Below are positions 35,699-43,929 of a DNA stretch of 64,000 bases, piece after piece (position 1 is the first letter of the stretch; every line of letters starts with the position of its first letter). The DNA is from Marinirhabdus sp050859505 (GTDB lineage Bacteria; Bacteroidota; Bacteroidia; Flavobacteriales; Flavobacteriaceae): NCBI RefSeq assembly GCF_050859505.1, contig NZ_CP193934.1, positions 2,418,001-2,482,000 of the forward strand, in the 5' to 3' direction. Under the pieces are notes generated by a model. That model was not told the origin of the DNA, did no database searches, and worked only from the letters and a program-made list of their open reading frames with translations. The position numbers and the translations under genes are program-made.

Positions 35699-35914
35699 TT
35701 AACTCGCTGTTTTCTTCAATTCAGTATATTTTTCACTGATTGACTTATTAATGTCTCCAGCTGTTTCTTTAATTTTGTTTCCAGCTTCATTCACTCTACC
35801 TTTCAGTTTAGCTTTTTCTGCTGGTGACATAGTTTTGTATTTCCAGTATGCCAATCCGCCTGCGATTCCTGCTCCAACAAGAGCTAATAAACCTGTTTTT
35901 TGATTCTTATTCAT
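35699..35914 (-). CDS. Small YtxH-like membrane protein
   Basis: A 71-residue protein, started at the ATG at 35914 (MNKNQKTGLLALVGAG); the frame extends 12 codons upstream without support. It has a Gly/Ala-rich transmembrane helix (about 7-25, with WKYKTMSP after it) and a charged amphipathic helix (about 30-71) with alternating Lys and Glu. This is the layout of YtxH and CsbD-like stress proteins. No catalytic residues. A convergent terminator follows it. Confidence 0.7.
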   Translation of the reverse strand: MNKNQKTGLLALVGAGIAGGLAYWKYKTMSPAEKAKLKGRVNEAGNKIKETAGDINKSISEKYTELKKTAS

Positions 35915-36010
35915 TTTTATAGTTGTTTTTTTGTTTAAACTCATATACAAATGTAAGACGTTTGGATGCTGTAACCGTGGGGTTTAATAGAACTTTAGCT
36001 TAAATTAAAG

Positions 36011-36148
36011 TTAAAACCACTCTAATACATATCCCAGAACAACGTAGAGAATGATAAACACGAAAATAGTCCCAATACAGCCACATTTCCCGCCGCCAAT
36101 TTTTTTCGCACCCCAAGCGGCACCAATTATTTGCAATAATTTTTTCAT
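36011..36148 (-). CDS. Small Cys/Gly membrane protein (45 aa)
   Basis: A short frame translated by hand: MKKLLQIIGAAWGAKKIGGG, then KCGCIGTIFVFIILYVVLGY and VLEWF. It has an N-terminal amphipathic part, a KCGCIG Cys pair and one transmembrane helix (about 24-41). The Cys pair next to a membrane helix and clean start and stop suggest a real small protein. The function is unknown. It sits alone between the YtxH-like gene and a palindromic repeat. Confidence 0.6.
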   Translation of the reverse strand: MKKLLQIIGAAWGAKKIGGGKCGCIGTIFVFIILYVVLGYVLEWF

Positions 36149-36189
36149 AAGTTTTTATTTTTAAACAAAATTAGTTTTTAAAGTTTCAT

Positions 36190-36235
36190 ACCGTCACTTC
36201 GAGTTCTTCTTTTTGAAAACACTCAAACTGACGGT
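36190..36235. repeat. REP-like hairpin
   Basis: ACCGTCA (36190-36196) pairs with TGACGGT (36229-36235); GAGT/ACTC pair inside. The CCGTCACTTCGAGT start resembles short palindromic repeats scattered in flavobacterial genomes. It may also act as the terminator of the large minus-strand gene ending at 36327. Confidence 0.55.
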
Positions 36236-36326
36236 TTATTTTTTTTAGTAAACAGATTCTTCTCTCCTAGCCATTTCTCCTTTGGAAAAGATCAAAATTG
36301 CTTTTTGAGCAATTCTGGCTAAAGAT

Positions 36327-39300
36327 TTAATTCTCAACATAAGGTGCACCTATATTTTGTAATTCGGTGTAAAGTGCATCCAAAGCTCGTTTTGAAACTT
36401 CTAACTTCGCCAAAGCAGTTGATATTTGAGTTTTCACTATTTGCATTTGCTCGTTGTGAGATGTGGTTGGCCCGTAGGTAGAACGTTCAATGCCTCTAAA
36501 AATCGCAAACATACGGTCACCTAAAGCAGGGTTTCCTTTTTCACCAATTTCGTTTCTGGCATAATTTCCGTTTAATTCGGTATTTAATTTTTGTAGCTCT
36601 TTCAATACGGTCATTAGGCGCTCGTTCATAACTCCTGGAGCAATACGGCTTCGCGTAAGAGCGGTTTGCATCGCTTTTGCACGGTTTATAGATTTGTCCA
36701 AGCCCATATTCAGTTGTGCTACAGAACGCTGTGTTTCTTCATATGTTCTCCAAAATGCCGAAGCTTCTTGCGGAGTAACCGTTTTAATTGAACTTTCATA
36801 TAATGGTTTTACCACAAAGTTTTTTGCATCGCTAAGTTTGGTAACATTTCCATTATCATTTAAATACATGGTTACTTTATACGTTCCGGGAGGTGCCAGC
36901 AATCCCGAAGGATTTTCATTCTTCTCATTCTCTTTTTGCTGAAGCGTAATCGCATCCAAAGCCGGATAGCGCAAATCCCATGCAATGCGGTTTATACCTT
37001 TTTTTGCTGTAGCAGTTATATTTCGCACTACATTCCCTTGGCTATCGGTTACGCTAAAGATTACTTTGGGTTCGGTTTCCAGTACTTCTTTTTCCAGTGC
37101 TTCCCAGCCAGCAAAAGGAACATCTTTGGCTACCATATCTTTCTCTTTGGTTTTTCGTTTCGCTTTGGATGTTTGGTAAGTATCTTTCAAATAATAGGTA
37201 AACAAGGCTCCAAAATCTGGATTGGGAGCTACAAAATGACTGTCACCCATACTTCCTTTGTCGGCATCAAAACTTAAATGTGACTTCGGAATGTACCACC
37301 ACGCATCACGTACTGGGAATAACATCGCAGTTTCGTTTTGTAGATTATCTTCTGAAATTTCGCGCAAAGCAGAATAATCGTCCAAAATATAAAACCCCCG
37401 TCCAAACGAAGCGCCCACCAAATCATTTTCGCGCCGCTGAATAGCTAAATCTCTAAACGAAATTGTAGGTACGCCACCTTTCATCATAGTCCAATGTTTT
37501 CCGCCATTTATTGAAACATACATCCCAAATTCCGAAGCTAAGAAAAGTAGATTCGGTTTTACATGATCCTGAACAATACGCCATACTAAGGTTCTGTCTG
37601 GAATGTTATTTCTAAGAGACGTCCATGTTTTTCCTTTGTCGGTACTTTTCAGCAAATAGGGAGTGAAATCACCGTATTTATGATTGTCCAGTACTACATA
37701 GACTGTATTAGCGTCAAACATATCTGCTTTAATATCATTTATAAAAGCGGTGGCAGGTACTCCCGGCATATTTCCAACACTTATCTTTCTCCAGGAACCG
37801 CCATCGTTTTCAGATACTTGAATACTTCCGTCATCCGTTCCTGCGTAAAGCAATCCTTTTTGTTTTGGAGATTCGGCTAAAGAAGTGATTGTGTTATAAT
37901 TAGACATCGCATACACATCCCAAGGCGCATCCCAGGATTGTTGTTTACCATAAATAGGAAGTGTAATTCGTTCTTCATTCTTGGTTAAATCTCCCGAAAT
38001 AGCCGTCCAGTCATCCCCACGATTATCACTTTTCCAGACACGTTGCGAGGCAAAGTAAATAGTAGTAGGGTTGTGAGGACTCACCAAAATAGGCGCATCC
38101 CAGTTAAAGCGTTCGGTTTTTTCGTTGGCAGCGGCTTGTGGTTGAATATCGATTACTTCGCCCGTTTTCATATCCAATCGGGAAAGCGTTCCTTCTTGTC
38201 GTTCGGCATACATAATATCTGGGTTGCCAGGTTCGGTAGCAGGTTGGTGACCATCCCAGTTTAAAACCACGCTCCAATCACTGTTCTGGATGCCCTGCAT
38301 ATTGTCTGTACGTGAAGGACCGCCTTCGGTACTATTATCCTGTGTGCCTCCAAAAACATTGTAAAAAGGTTCTGAATCGTCTAAAGCAACTTTATAAAAT
38401 TGAGTCACGGGTAGGTTCTCCACATATTTCCACGTTTTTGTATGGTCAAAACTTTCGTAAACACCTCCATCCGATCCTACGAGTAAATAATCGGGATCGC
38501 TTAATTTAAAGGCGATGGCGTGATTATCTCCGTGTTTGTTTTCTTCGTTCATACGGTAGAAGGTCTTTCCACCGTCTTCAGAAATTTGAAGGTTGTTATC
38601 CATTAAATACAAATACCCTTCGTGGTGTGGGGAAGCATATAATTCCTGATAGTAATGGGGTCCCGTTCCGCCAGACACTGTAGCCGACATCTTTTCCCAG
38701 GATTGCCCGCCATTTTCAGAACGATACAAACCACCAGTTCTACGCTCTTCTTCTACAGCAGCATAAATAACATCTGGGTTTTGAGGCGAAATAGCCAAAC
38801 CGGTTTTCCCCATCCAGGTGTCTGGTAAACCCGTTTTAAGCTCCATCCAAGTGTCGCCTCCATCCATACTTTTGTATAAGCCAGTTCCCGGACCACCACC
38901 TACATAGGCAGCTACAGTTCTGTGACGTTGCCAAGTAGCAGCGTACAAAACGTCTGGATTGTCTGGGTCTATCTCAAGATCGGTCGCGCCAATCCATTCG
39001 TCGTCACCTAGGGTTTTATTCCACGTTTTTCCGCCATCGGTTGTTTTATACACACCTCGATCCCCGCCTTTACTCCATAATGGACCTTGCGCAGTTACCC
39101 AAACGGTGTTGCTATCTTCTGGATGTATAATGATTCTGGAAATATGTTCTGAATTTTTCAAACCCATGTTCTTCCATGTTTGTCCGCCGTCCATACTTTT
39201 ATATACGCCATCACCATAGCCCACATGCCGGCCACCGCTATCTTCTCCAGAACCTACCCAAACAATGTTGGGATTTTGTGGATCTAGCGCTACGGTACCA

Positions 39301-39611
39301 ATAGAGTAGGTAGGCTGGTCATCGAAAATAGGAGTCCATGTGGTTCCTGAGTTTACAGTTTTCCAAACCCCACCAGAACCTACGGCGACGTACCAAATGT
39401 TTTCGTTGTTAGGATGAATTTCAATATCGGCAATACGACCGCTCATAAAGGCGGGGCCAATACTTCGAAATTTTAATCCGCTAATTACTGAATCTAAAAT
39501 GGAAGACGAAGTAACCGTTGTTTTTTGCTTTTTATTTCGCTGTGCAGTTGTTTCAGCAGAAAATAAAAAGGTGCAACATAATAAAAAGAGGAGAGGGTAA
39601 CGTAATTTCAT
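36327..39611 (-). CDS. Large secreted BNR / VPS10-like beta-propeller protein
   Basis: A 1094-residue protein with a signal peptide (MKLRYPLLFLLCCTFLFSAE..., cleaved near 23). Residues about 50-790 contain many BNR/Asp-box-like repeats of the form S-x-D-x-G-x-T-W (SGTTWTP, DGGQTWKNMG, DGGKTWNKT, DGGDTWMEL, NGGQSWEKM, RGDDWTAIS, DKGKTWTSL, GGKHWTMM). They fold as one or two propellers of the sialidase / sortilin type. The last 300 residues hold a beta domain (PPGTYKVTMYLNDNG) and a helical end. NCBI-type names are glycosyl hydrolase or VPS10 domain protein. I see no sialidase catalytic set, so an enzymatic claim is not supported. Probably periplasmic or surface exposed. Confidence 0.85.
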   Translation of the reverse strand: MKLRYPLLFLLCCTFLFSAETTAQRNKKQKTTVTSSSILDSVISGLKFRSIGPAFMSGRIADIEIHPNNENIWYVAVGSGGVWKTVNSGTTWTPIFDDQPTYSIGTVALDPQNPNIVWVGSGEDSGGRHVGYGDGVYKSMDGGQTWKNMGLKNSEHISRIIIHPEDSNTVWVTAQGPLWSKGGDRGVYKTTDGGKTWNKTLGDDEWIGATDLEIDPDNPDVLYAATWQRHRTVAAYVGGGPGTGLYKSMDGGDTWMELKTGLPDTWMGKTGLAISPQNPDVIYAAVEEERRTGGLYRSENGGQSWEKMSATVSGGTGPHYYQELYASPHHEGYLYLMDNNLQISEDGGKTFYRMNEENKHGDNHAIAFKLSDPDYLLVGSDGGVYESFDHTKTWKYVENLPVTQFYKVALDDSEPFYNVFGGTQDNSTEGGPSRTDNMQGIQNSDWSVVLNWDGHQPATEPGNPDIMYAERQEGTLSRLDMKTGEVIDIQPQAAANEKTERFNWDAPILVSPHNPTTIYFASQRVWKSDNRGDDWTAISGDLTKNEERITLPIYGKQQSWDAPWDVYAMSNYNTITSLAESPKQKGLLYAGTDDGSIQVSENDGGSWRKISVGNMPGVPATAFINDIKADMFDANTVYVVLDNHKYGDFTPYLLKSTDKGKTWTSLRNNIPDRTLVWRIVQDHVKPNLLFLASEFGMYVSINGGKHWTMMKGGVPTISFRDLAIQRRENDLVGASFGRGFYILDDYSALREISEDNLQNETAMLFPVRDAWWYIPKSHLSFDADKGSMGDSHFVAPNPDFGALFTYYLKDTYQTSKAKRKTKEKDMVAKDVPFAGWEALEKEVLETEPKVIFSVTDSQGNVVRNITATAKKGINRIAWDLRYPALDAITLQQKENEKNENPSGLLAPPGTYKVTMYLNDNGNVTKLSDAKNFVVKPLYESSIKTVTPQEASAFWRTYEETQRSVAQLNMGLDKSINRAKAMQTALTRSRIAPGVMNERLMTVLKELQKLNTELNGNYARNEIGEKGNPALGDRMFAIFRGIERSTYGPTTSHNEQMQIVKTQISTALAKLEVSKRALDALYTELQNIGAPYVEN

Positions 39612-39739
39612 GGGAGTGTTTTTTTGTTGGTTTCTTTAAAAATATTCAAATTCTAAATATGAAATCGAGCCAGACATTTAATTAACTATTTTTTTAACAA
39701 GACTATAACATTTCGGCTCTTATAAATAAATGGGATAAA

Positions 39740-39781
39740 TTCCTAGAATTAGGAAATATTCCATAATTTTGAAATATGGAA
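39740..39781 (+). promoter_or_regulatory. umuDC promoter with two palindromes
   Basis: TAATTTTG at 39764-39771 fits the Bacteroidota -7 box and ends 5 bp before the umuD ATG, so the message may be leaderless. No TTTG lies at -33. Instead TTCCTA-GAAT-TAGGAA (39740-39755) covers that position, and TTCCATA/TATGGAA (39759-39781, 9-bp spacer) spans the -7 box and start codon. Either could be the operator of a damage-responsive repressor. Confidence 0.5.
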
Positions 39782-40144
39782 ATAATCTCTTCAGGTAAAT
39801 TAAAGGGAGCGGCTTACCGTCACGCTCCCGAGGTATCAAAACAAACGGGCTTTCCCAGTGCGGCGACGCATTACACAGAAACCCCCATAGACCTTCATAA
39901 GGAATTGATGCTACATAAAGATGCTACCTTTTATATACGGGTGGGAAGTGATGCCTGGTCTGAATTCAATATTCTGAAAAACGATGTATTGCTGGTAGAC
40001 AGATCGCTCACACCAAATTTTGACGATTTAGCGCTTTTGGTGCAGGAAGGCGAGTTTACCGTGAACCGTATTACATTTGGCAGGGAAACCGAAGAAGCAT
40101 TACTTTGGGGAGTCATCACTTATATCATACACTACGCCAGATGA
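39776..40144 (+). CDS. umuD: UmuD-like protein lacking the catalytic dyad
   Basis: A 122-residue protein that aligns with E. coli UmuD over TGFPSAATHYTETPIDLH and GEFTVNRI. In UmuD, S60 and K97 carry out RecA-stimulated self-cleavage after residue 24. Here the segment VGSDAWSEF places Ala at position 60, and GEFTVNR places Asn at 97, so both catalytic residues are missing; G25 of the cleavage site is kept (T24-G25). The protein is also about 17 residues shorter, between the last two strands. It overlaps umuC by 4 bp (ATGA), and umuC appears intact. I infer an uncleavable scaffold or decaying subunit. Start at 39776 is set by the conserved reading frame and adjacent promoter. Confidence 0.85.
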   Translation: MEIISSGKLKGAAYRHAPEVSKQTGFPSAATHYTETPIDLHKELMLHKDATFYIRVGSDAWSEFNILKNDVLLVDRSLTPNFDDLALLVQEGEFTVNRITFGRETEEALLWGVITYIIHYAR

Positions 40145-41400
40145 TAGCCATGGTAGATTGTAATAGTTTTTATGCTTCCTGTGAGCAAGTTTTTAGACCA
40201 GATCTTTTGGGAAAACCTGTGGTGGTTTTAAGCAACAATGATGGGTGTATCATTGCGGCTAATAAAGAGGCTAAAAACTTAACCCATATCCCCATGTTTG
40301 AACCTTTATTTAAGATTAAGGACGTACTTGTAAAAAATGGGGTTGTTTTTTTTTCTTCAAATTATACGCTGTATGGCGAAATGTCACAACGTGTGATGAA
40401 TATTTTGGGCGATTTTTCTCCTTTGGTGGAAGTGTATAGTATAGATGAAGCATTTGTAGATGTGTTGGGTATTACTGAAAATTTAGAGGTATATGGAACC
40501 AAAATAAAAGAACGAATCTTTCAATATACGGGACTTCCCGTGGGTGTTGGGATAGCGCCTACGAAGGTACTGGCAAAATTGGCCAACAAAATGGCTAAAA
40601 AGATTCCCGGTACCCATCACGTCTTTGTAATTGATACAGAAGAAAAACGAATACAAGCCTTACAGTGGGCAAAGACCAAAGATGTATGGGGATTGGGAAA
40701 AAAACATGTACAGCGACTAGAAAAAATAGGGGTGTTTAGTGCCTATCAATTTACACAGCTACCGTTGCAGTGGGTGCGTAAAGAAATGACCGTAGTGGGG
40801 GAGCGGCTTTGGCGGGAGTTACAAGGGGAGTCTTGTATTGAATTTGCTACTATGCCGAAACGAAAAAAAGCAATTGGAACCGCAAAATCTTTTGGGATTA
40901 AACTACCAGATTTAGAACGCATAGAAGAAGCCTGCGCCTATTACATAAGCGAAGTTGCTGAAGTCTTACGTGCCCAGAAATCCTGTGCTACCTATGTGCA
41001 GGTATTTGTAATTACCAACTACCATAGCCATATAGATAAGCAATATTCCAACAGCAAAACGGTCACAATGCCTATCCCAACTAACGATACTTTTGCACTT
41101 ATTAAAGAAGCCAGAAAAGCATTGCATCTTATTTACAAACCAGGGTATCGCTATAAAAAAGTAGGAGTGAACCTCACGGGATTGATTCCGCAGGAGTATG
41201 TTCAGGGGAATCTGTTTTTACCTTCAAAACTGCACGATAAAAACTTAATCCGCACATTTGATATGCTGAATAACAAATACGGAAAATCTACGGTAGCTTC
41301 AGCAATGATTGGTACCCGTGTGAGTGAATGGGAACTCATTAAAAAAGAGCGCAGTAAAAGAATGACAACGCAGTGGGATGAGTTGTTGACTATTTTTTAG
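40141..41400 (+). CDS. umuC: DNA polymerase V catalytic subunit (Y-family)
   Basis: A 419-residue Y-family translesion polymerase. Palm and finger motifs are present: MVDCNSFYASCEQVF (first metal Asp), LSNNDGCIIA, and YSIDEAFVDV with the catalytic Asp-Glu. Then a thumb/HhH, a little-finger domain, and a C-terminal DUF4113-type region (GVNLTGLIP ... KYGKSTVASAMIG). I start at ATG 40141, overlapping the umuD stop by ATGA. The longer frame from 40105 is not family-like. Its last 11 bp overlap the end of the convergent MFS gene. In E. coli UmuC needs cleaved UmuD'; here the partner seems uncleavable. Confidence 0.95.
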   Translation: MIAMVDCNSFYASCEQVFRPDLLGKPVVVLSNNDGCIIAANKEAKNLTHIPMFEPLFKIKDVLVKNGVVFFSSNYTLYGEMSQRVMNILGDFSPLVEVYSIDEAFVDVLGITENLEVYGTKIKERIFQYTGLPVGVGIAPTKVLAKLANKMAKKIPGTHHVFVIDTEEKRIQALQWAKTKDVWGLGKKHVQRLEKIGVFSAYQFTQLPLQWVRKEMTVVGERLWRELQGESCIEFATMPKRKKAIGTAKSFGIKLPDLERIEEACAYYISEVAEVLRAQKSCATYVQVFVITNYHSHIDKQYSNSKTVTMPIPTNDTFALIKEARKALHLIYKPGYRYKKVGVNLTGLIPQEYVQGNLFLPSKLHDKNLIRTFDMLNNKYGKSTVASAMIGTRVSEWELIKKERSKRMTTQWDELLTIF

Positions 41401-42649
41401 CAACGCTATAAAAAATAATTGAAGCTAAAAGCCCCACCACTGAAAATCCTGCCAGCAACCAAAAAACGTAGTGATGTCCTTGAACGGTTTCAAAGGTATC
41501 CAGGAAGTATCCCATCATAGGTCCTGCAAAAATATCGGGCGTATAGCCTATAAACGAAATAATTCCTACGGCGGTACCTGTGAGTACCAACGGTATTTTC
41601 CCTTCCTTTAATACCGCAAAATAAAGTACGCGAGCCGCATACACACCAATAGCGGTAATGATAATGGTTAAAAAGAAAAGCAGGGTAGTACCTTCGCCTA
41701 AAATACCCGAAGCGAATCCTACCGCGCCAACAATGGAAAGTAAGAAACCAAGCATTAAATAAAAAGAAGGACGGGATCTGTCTGCAAGGAAACCTACAAC
41801 CACCCCAACAACAGGTCTTATAAATAGGAGGAACGTCCCCGTTTTTGCAGCATCTACTTCATTAAATAGCATTACTTCGCGCGCGTAAAGTGAAAAGATA
41901 TCGGTTATTTTATAGCCTACGTAAGCACAGAGAATAATGACCATTAGTAACCAAACGGAGGGTAATTTTAAAACAGATTTTATATTGGCCAGCGTGATTT
42001 TTTCTTTCAATACAGTTTCAGCTGAAATAGTAGTTTTCAGAAAAAAGAATACTAAAACTCCAATAAACGCTACCAAGGCAGAGGAAATATACACCACCAT
42101 CCTAAAAGCATCTTGTTGTTGGAAGGTGTTTAATTCTACGGCATTTTCTGGAACAAACCATGAGAAAACAATAACACCTAACAATCCAAATAAAGCGCCT
42201 ACCAGTCCGCGGCCACCATCTAAAAAACCAAAAGCTTTTCCTTGGTTGGTATCGCCTCCCCAAACCCGAGTAGCTTTTATCATAGGTGCCCAGAATAGAA
42301 ATATGGTGGTAAAACCCCAAAATCCATATAAAATTGCGAGTGTTTTTAAACTAGGGTTATTGGCATATACCACTCCGCCCGCTGCGGTGAGTACTAAGGC
42401 AATACCCATTAATTTTCTAGGTTCGTATTTGTCGGCCAGCGGTCCGCCTAGTAGGTAGGAGCCTAAGGCAACTAAACCATAAATGGAGAAGCAATAACCG
42501 ATTTCGGTATTGGTAATATTGAAAACCTCTAAAACCGTTGCCCGAAATACTCTTGCCAATACAAACGGGAGGATAAATACGGCTTCCCCCGCTAAAATAA
42601 GCAGGATGATGTAAAGCGGTGATTGTTTTGAAGTTTTGGGAGGTTTCAT
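41390..42649 (-). CDS. MFS transporter
   Basis: A 419-residue membrane protein with 12 hydrophobic helices. I start at ATG 42649 (MKPPKTSKQSPLYI); the frame extends 20 codons upstream into a hairpin, which is not protein-like. Helix 2-3 loop LGGPLADKYEPRKLMGIALV is the MFS signature, and a similar FLADRSRPSFYLM follows helix 8. The sequence resembles the glycerol-phosphate / nitrate-type MFS groups, but the substrate cannot be told. It is separated from the upstream signalling cluster by a hairpin. Confidence 0.88.
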   Translation of the reverse strand: MKPPKTSKQSPLYIILLILAGEAVFILPFVLARVFRATVLEVFNITNTEIGYCFSIYGLVALGSYLLGGPLADKYEPRKLMGIALVLTAAGGVVYANNPSLKTLAILYGFWGFTTIFLFWAPMIKATRVWGGDTNQGKAFGFLDGGRGLVGALFGLLGVIVFSWFVPENAVELNTFQQQDAFRMVVYISSALVAFIGVLVFFFLKTTISAETVLKEKITLANIKSVLKLPSVWLLMVIILCAYVGYKITDIFSLYAREVMLFNEVDAAKTGTFLLFIRPVVGVVVGFLADRSRPSFYLMLGFLLSIVGAVGFASGILGEGTTLLFFLTIIITAIGVYAARVLYFAVLKEGKIPLVLTGTAVGIISFIGYTPDIFAGPMMGYFLDTFETVQGHHYVFWLLAGFSVVGLLASIIFYSVAKK

Positions 42650-42695
42650 TTTTTTAAGAATACTGAAAGGTACTTGTAAAAACTTCAAAAGACAA

Positions 42696-42735
42696 ACCCC
42701 AACTTCCAAAGATGTTTTCTTCAGAAGTTTGGGGT
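42696..42735 (-). terminator. Probable terminator of the signalling cluster
   Basis: On the minus strand ACCCC-AAACTTC pairs with GAAGTTGGGGT (11 bp with one bulge, 17-nt loop) and is followed by a T-rich TTGTCTTTTG. It lies between the tiny membrane protein at 42789 and the MFS gene, and fits the end of the long minus-strand cluster. Confidence 0.5.
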
Positions 42736-42788
42736 CTTACTATGTTATTGTATGTTATGCTGCCAGCACTAAGATAAACCTTGCTTAA

Positions 42789-42920
42789 TTATTCATCCTG
42801 TTTTTCATTTTTTTCTTCTTTTTCTTCTTTTTTCAGCTCTCTATATTTGAAAAATAGCCGTACGCCCAGTCTGGCAAACAGGATAATAGCAATAAGGGTA
42901 ATAATATTTATAGTACTCAT
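42789..42920 (-). CDS. Small membrane protein (43 aa) at the end of the signalling cluster
   Basis: A short frame translated by hand: MSTINIITLIAIILFARLGV, then RLFFKYRELKK and an acidic/basic tail rich in Glu and Lys. It has one transmembrane helix (about 4-18) and a charged cytosolic tail. It starts 17 bp after the TerB-like gene and is followed by a probable terminator, so it looks like the last gene of the cluster. No family recognised. Confidence 0.6.
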   Translation of the reverse strand: MSTINIITLIAIILFARLGVRLFFKYRELKKEEKEEKNEKQDE

Positions 42921-42937
42921 TTGGGGATTTTAAGCTT

Positions 42938-43273
42938 TTAATACAAGATGTTGTCCAAGGTCCAATCCAGTCTTTTTTCCATCATTTTAAAGTCGCAATC
43001 TGAAAAGAAAACTTCATAAATTTCTCTGCGGAAATCAATAAGTTCCATATTGGTATAGGTGTGTTGGTGTATGTTTCGGTCAATTTTTTTCAATCTTTTT
43101 TCTTCGGAATCGGTTGAGAATTCGTTGTGTATCTTTTTGAAAGTTTCTGTTGAAACTTTCGATTGTATCATGCCACGTTCTTTTTCCGTTTCGTCGTTAT
43201 CGGCATTTGCGCAAAGCAGTAATATATACACTTGCAGTTCTTCCTTCGTCCAATGTGTGTTCTCTGCTTTCAT
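42938..43273 (-). CDS. TerB-like small helical protein
   Basis: A 111-residue all-helical protein. The pattern YILLLCANADNDETEKERGMIQ (about 17-38) is like the acidic first helices of the TerB / tellurite-resistance fold, which binds metal in some members. The rest is charged helix with no further motif. It follows the Pycsar-like membrane protein by 44 bp. TerB-type proteins occur in stress and phage-related gene sets; any such role here is inference. Confidence 0.55.
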   Translation of the reverse strand: MKAENTHWTKEELQVYILLLCANADNDETEKERGMIQSKVSTETFKKIHNEFSTDSEEKRLKKIDRNIHQHTYTNMELIDFRREIYEVFFSDCDFKMMEKRLDWTLDNILY

Positions 43274-43317
43274 AGTATTACATAATTATGGATTAGTTTT
43301 CTGGATTTTTTTAACGA

Positions 43318-43896
43318 TTACGTTACTATTAATAGCACATAATACAATGCAGTAATAAAGAGCAACACCAAACCTAAGGCTAAAAATACAATCGATCGCT
43401 TTACATTTCTAAATTTCCAAGCCGCTATTTTTGAAATGATAAAAATTTGCTCTCCTAATTGTTCAAACAGCTTTTTTCCTTCTATACTCACCTCATAAAA
43501 TGTTTTTGAAAAGGCTTTAACGTCTCCAAACTTTGAAATTACATCGCCAAAGAAAAATACATTGGGGCTAAATTTTCCTTCTATTTTAGGAATAAAACAA
43601 CGTACGCTGTAAAAGATAGAGGCGGCCGTTGTGACAAACCAAAGGCCAATAAGTATATATAAAATGATATCGTTTTCAACCGTAGCAAGTAGCGTGCCTA
43701 CACTTTGATAGATAAAGTTAAGCAATATTCCGTAGAAAGAAAGGATGAGCCCTGCTTTTAGTTCGCTGGCTTTAATAAGGCTGGTAACGTGATTCATGCT
43801 TCCCCAATAATGATCTACAAGCTCTTCGGTGTGGCGTGAAGGCGTAGTATTTGTAGTTCCCTCTTTGTTGGCTTTTGATTTTGGTTGTTTTTCCAT
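43318..43896 (-). CDS. Three-helix membrane protein resembling Pycsar effectors (PycTM-like)
   Basis: A 192-residue protein with transmembrane helices at about residues 44-66, 78-100 and 166-190. The N-terminal part HYWGSMNHVTSLIKASELKAGLILSFYGILL matches the pattern of Pycsar effector (formerly DUF5706) proteins, where a helix with a (D/E)-x-K-A motif leads into the first membrane segment. Family knowledge: PycTM effectors respond to a cyclic nucleotide made by a neighbouring class III cyclase and damage the inner membrane. Here the gene starts 33 bp after a receiver-cyclase gene on the same strand, the arrangement expected of such a pair. The assignment rests on pattern and position; I could not run a profile search. 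Confidence 0.7.
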   Translation of the reverse strand: MEKQPKSKANKEGTTNTTPSRHTEELVDHYWGSMNHVTSLIKASELKAGLILSFYGILLNFIYQSVGTLLATVENDIILYILIGLWFVTTAASIFYSVRCFIPKIEGKFSPNVFFFGDVISKFGDVKAFSKTFYEVSIEGKKLFEQLGEQIFIISKIAAWKFRNVKRSIVFLALGLVLLFITALYYVLLIVT

Positions 43897-43929
43897 TTTG
43901 ATAGGTTTTAAAAAGATGTGTTCTTTCTA

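Noticed and set aside
36327..39611. Sialidase activity for the BNR protein
   Set aside because: Asp-box repeats alone are structural; no catalytic Arg triad or Tyr/Glu pair could be identified.
40105..40140. Longer start for umuC
   Set aside because: ATG at 40141 overlaps the umuD stop as ATGA and leads directly into MVDCNSFYASCEQ.
42650..42709. 20-codon N-terminal extension of the MFS transporter
   Set aside because: It lies in or near the hairpin and does not resemble an MFS N-terminus.
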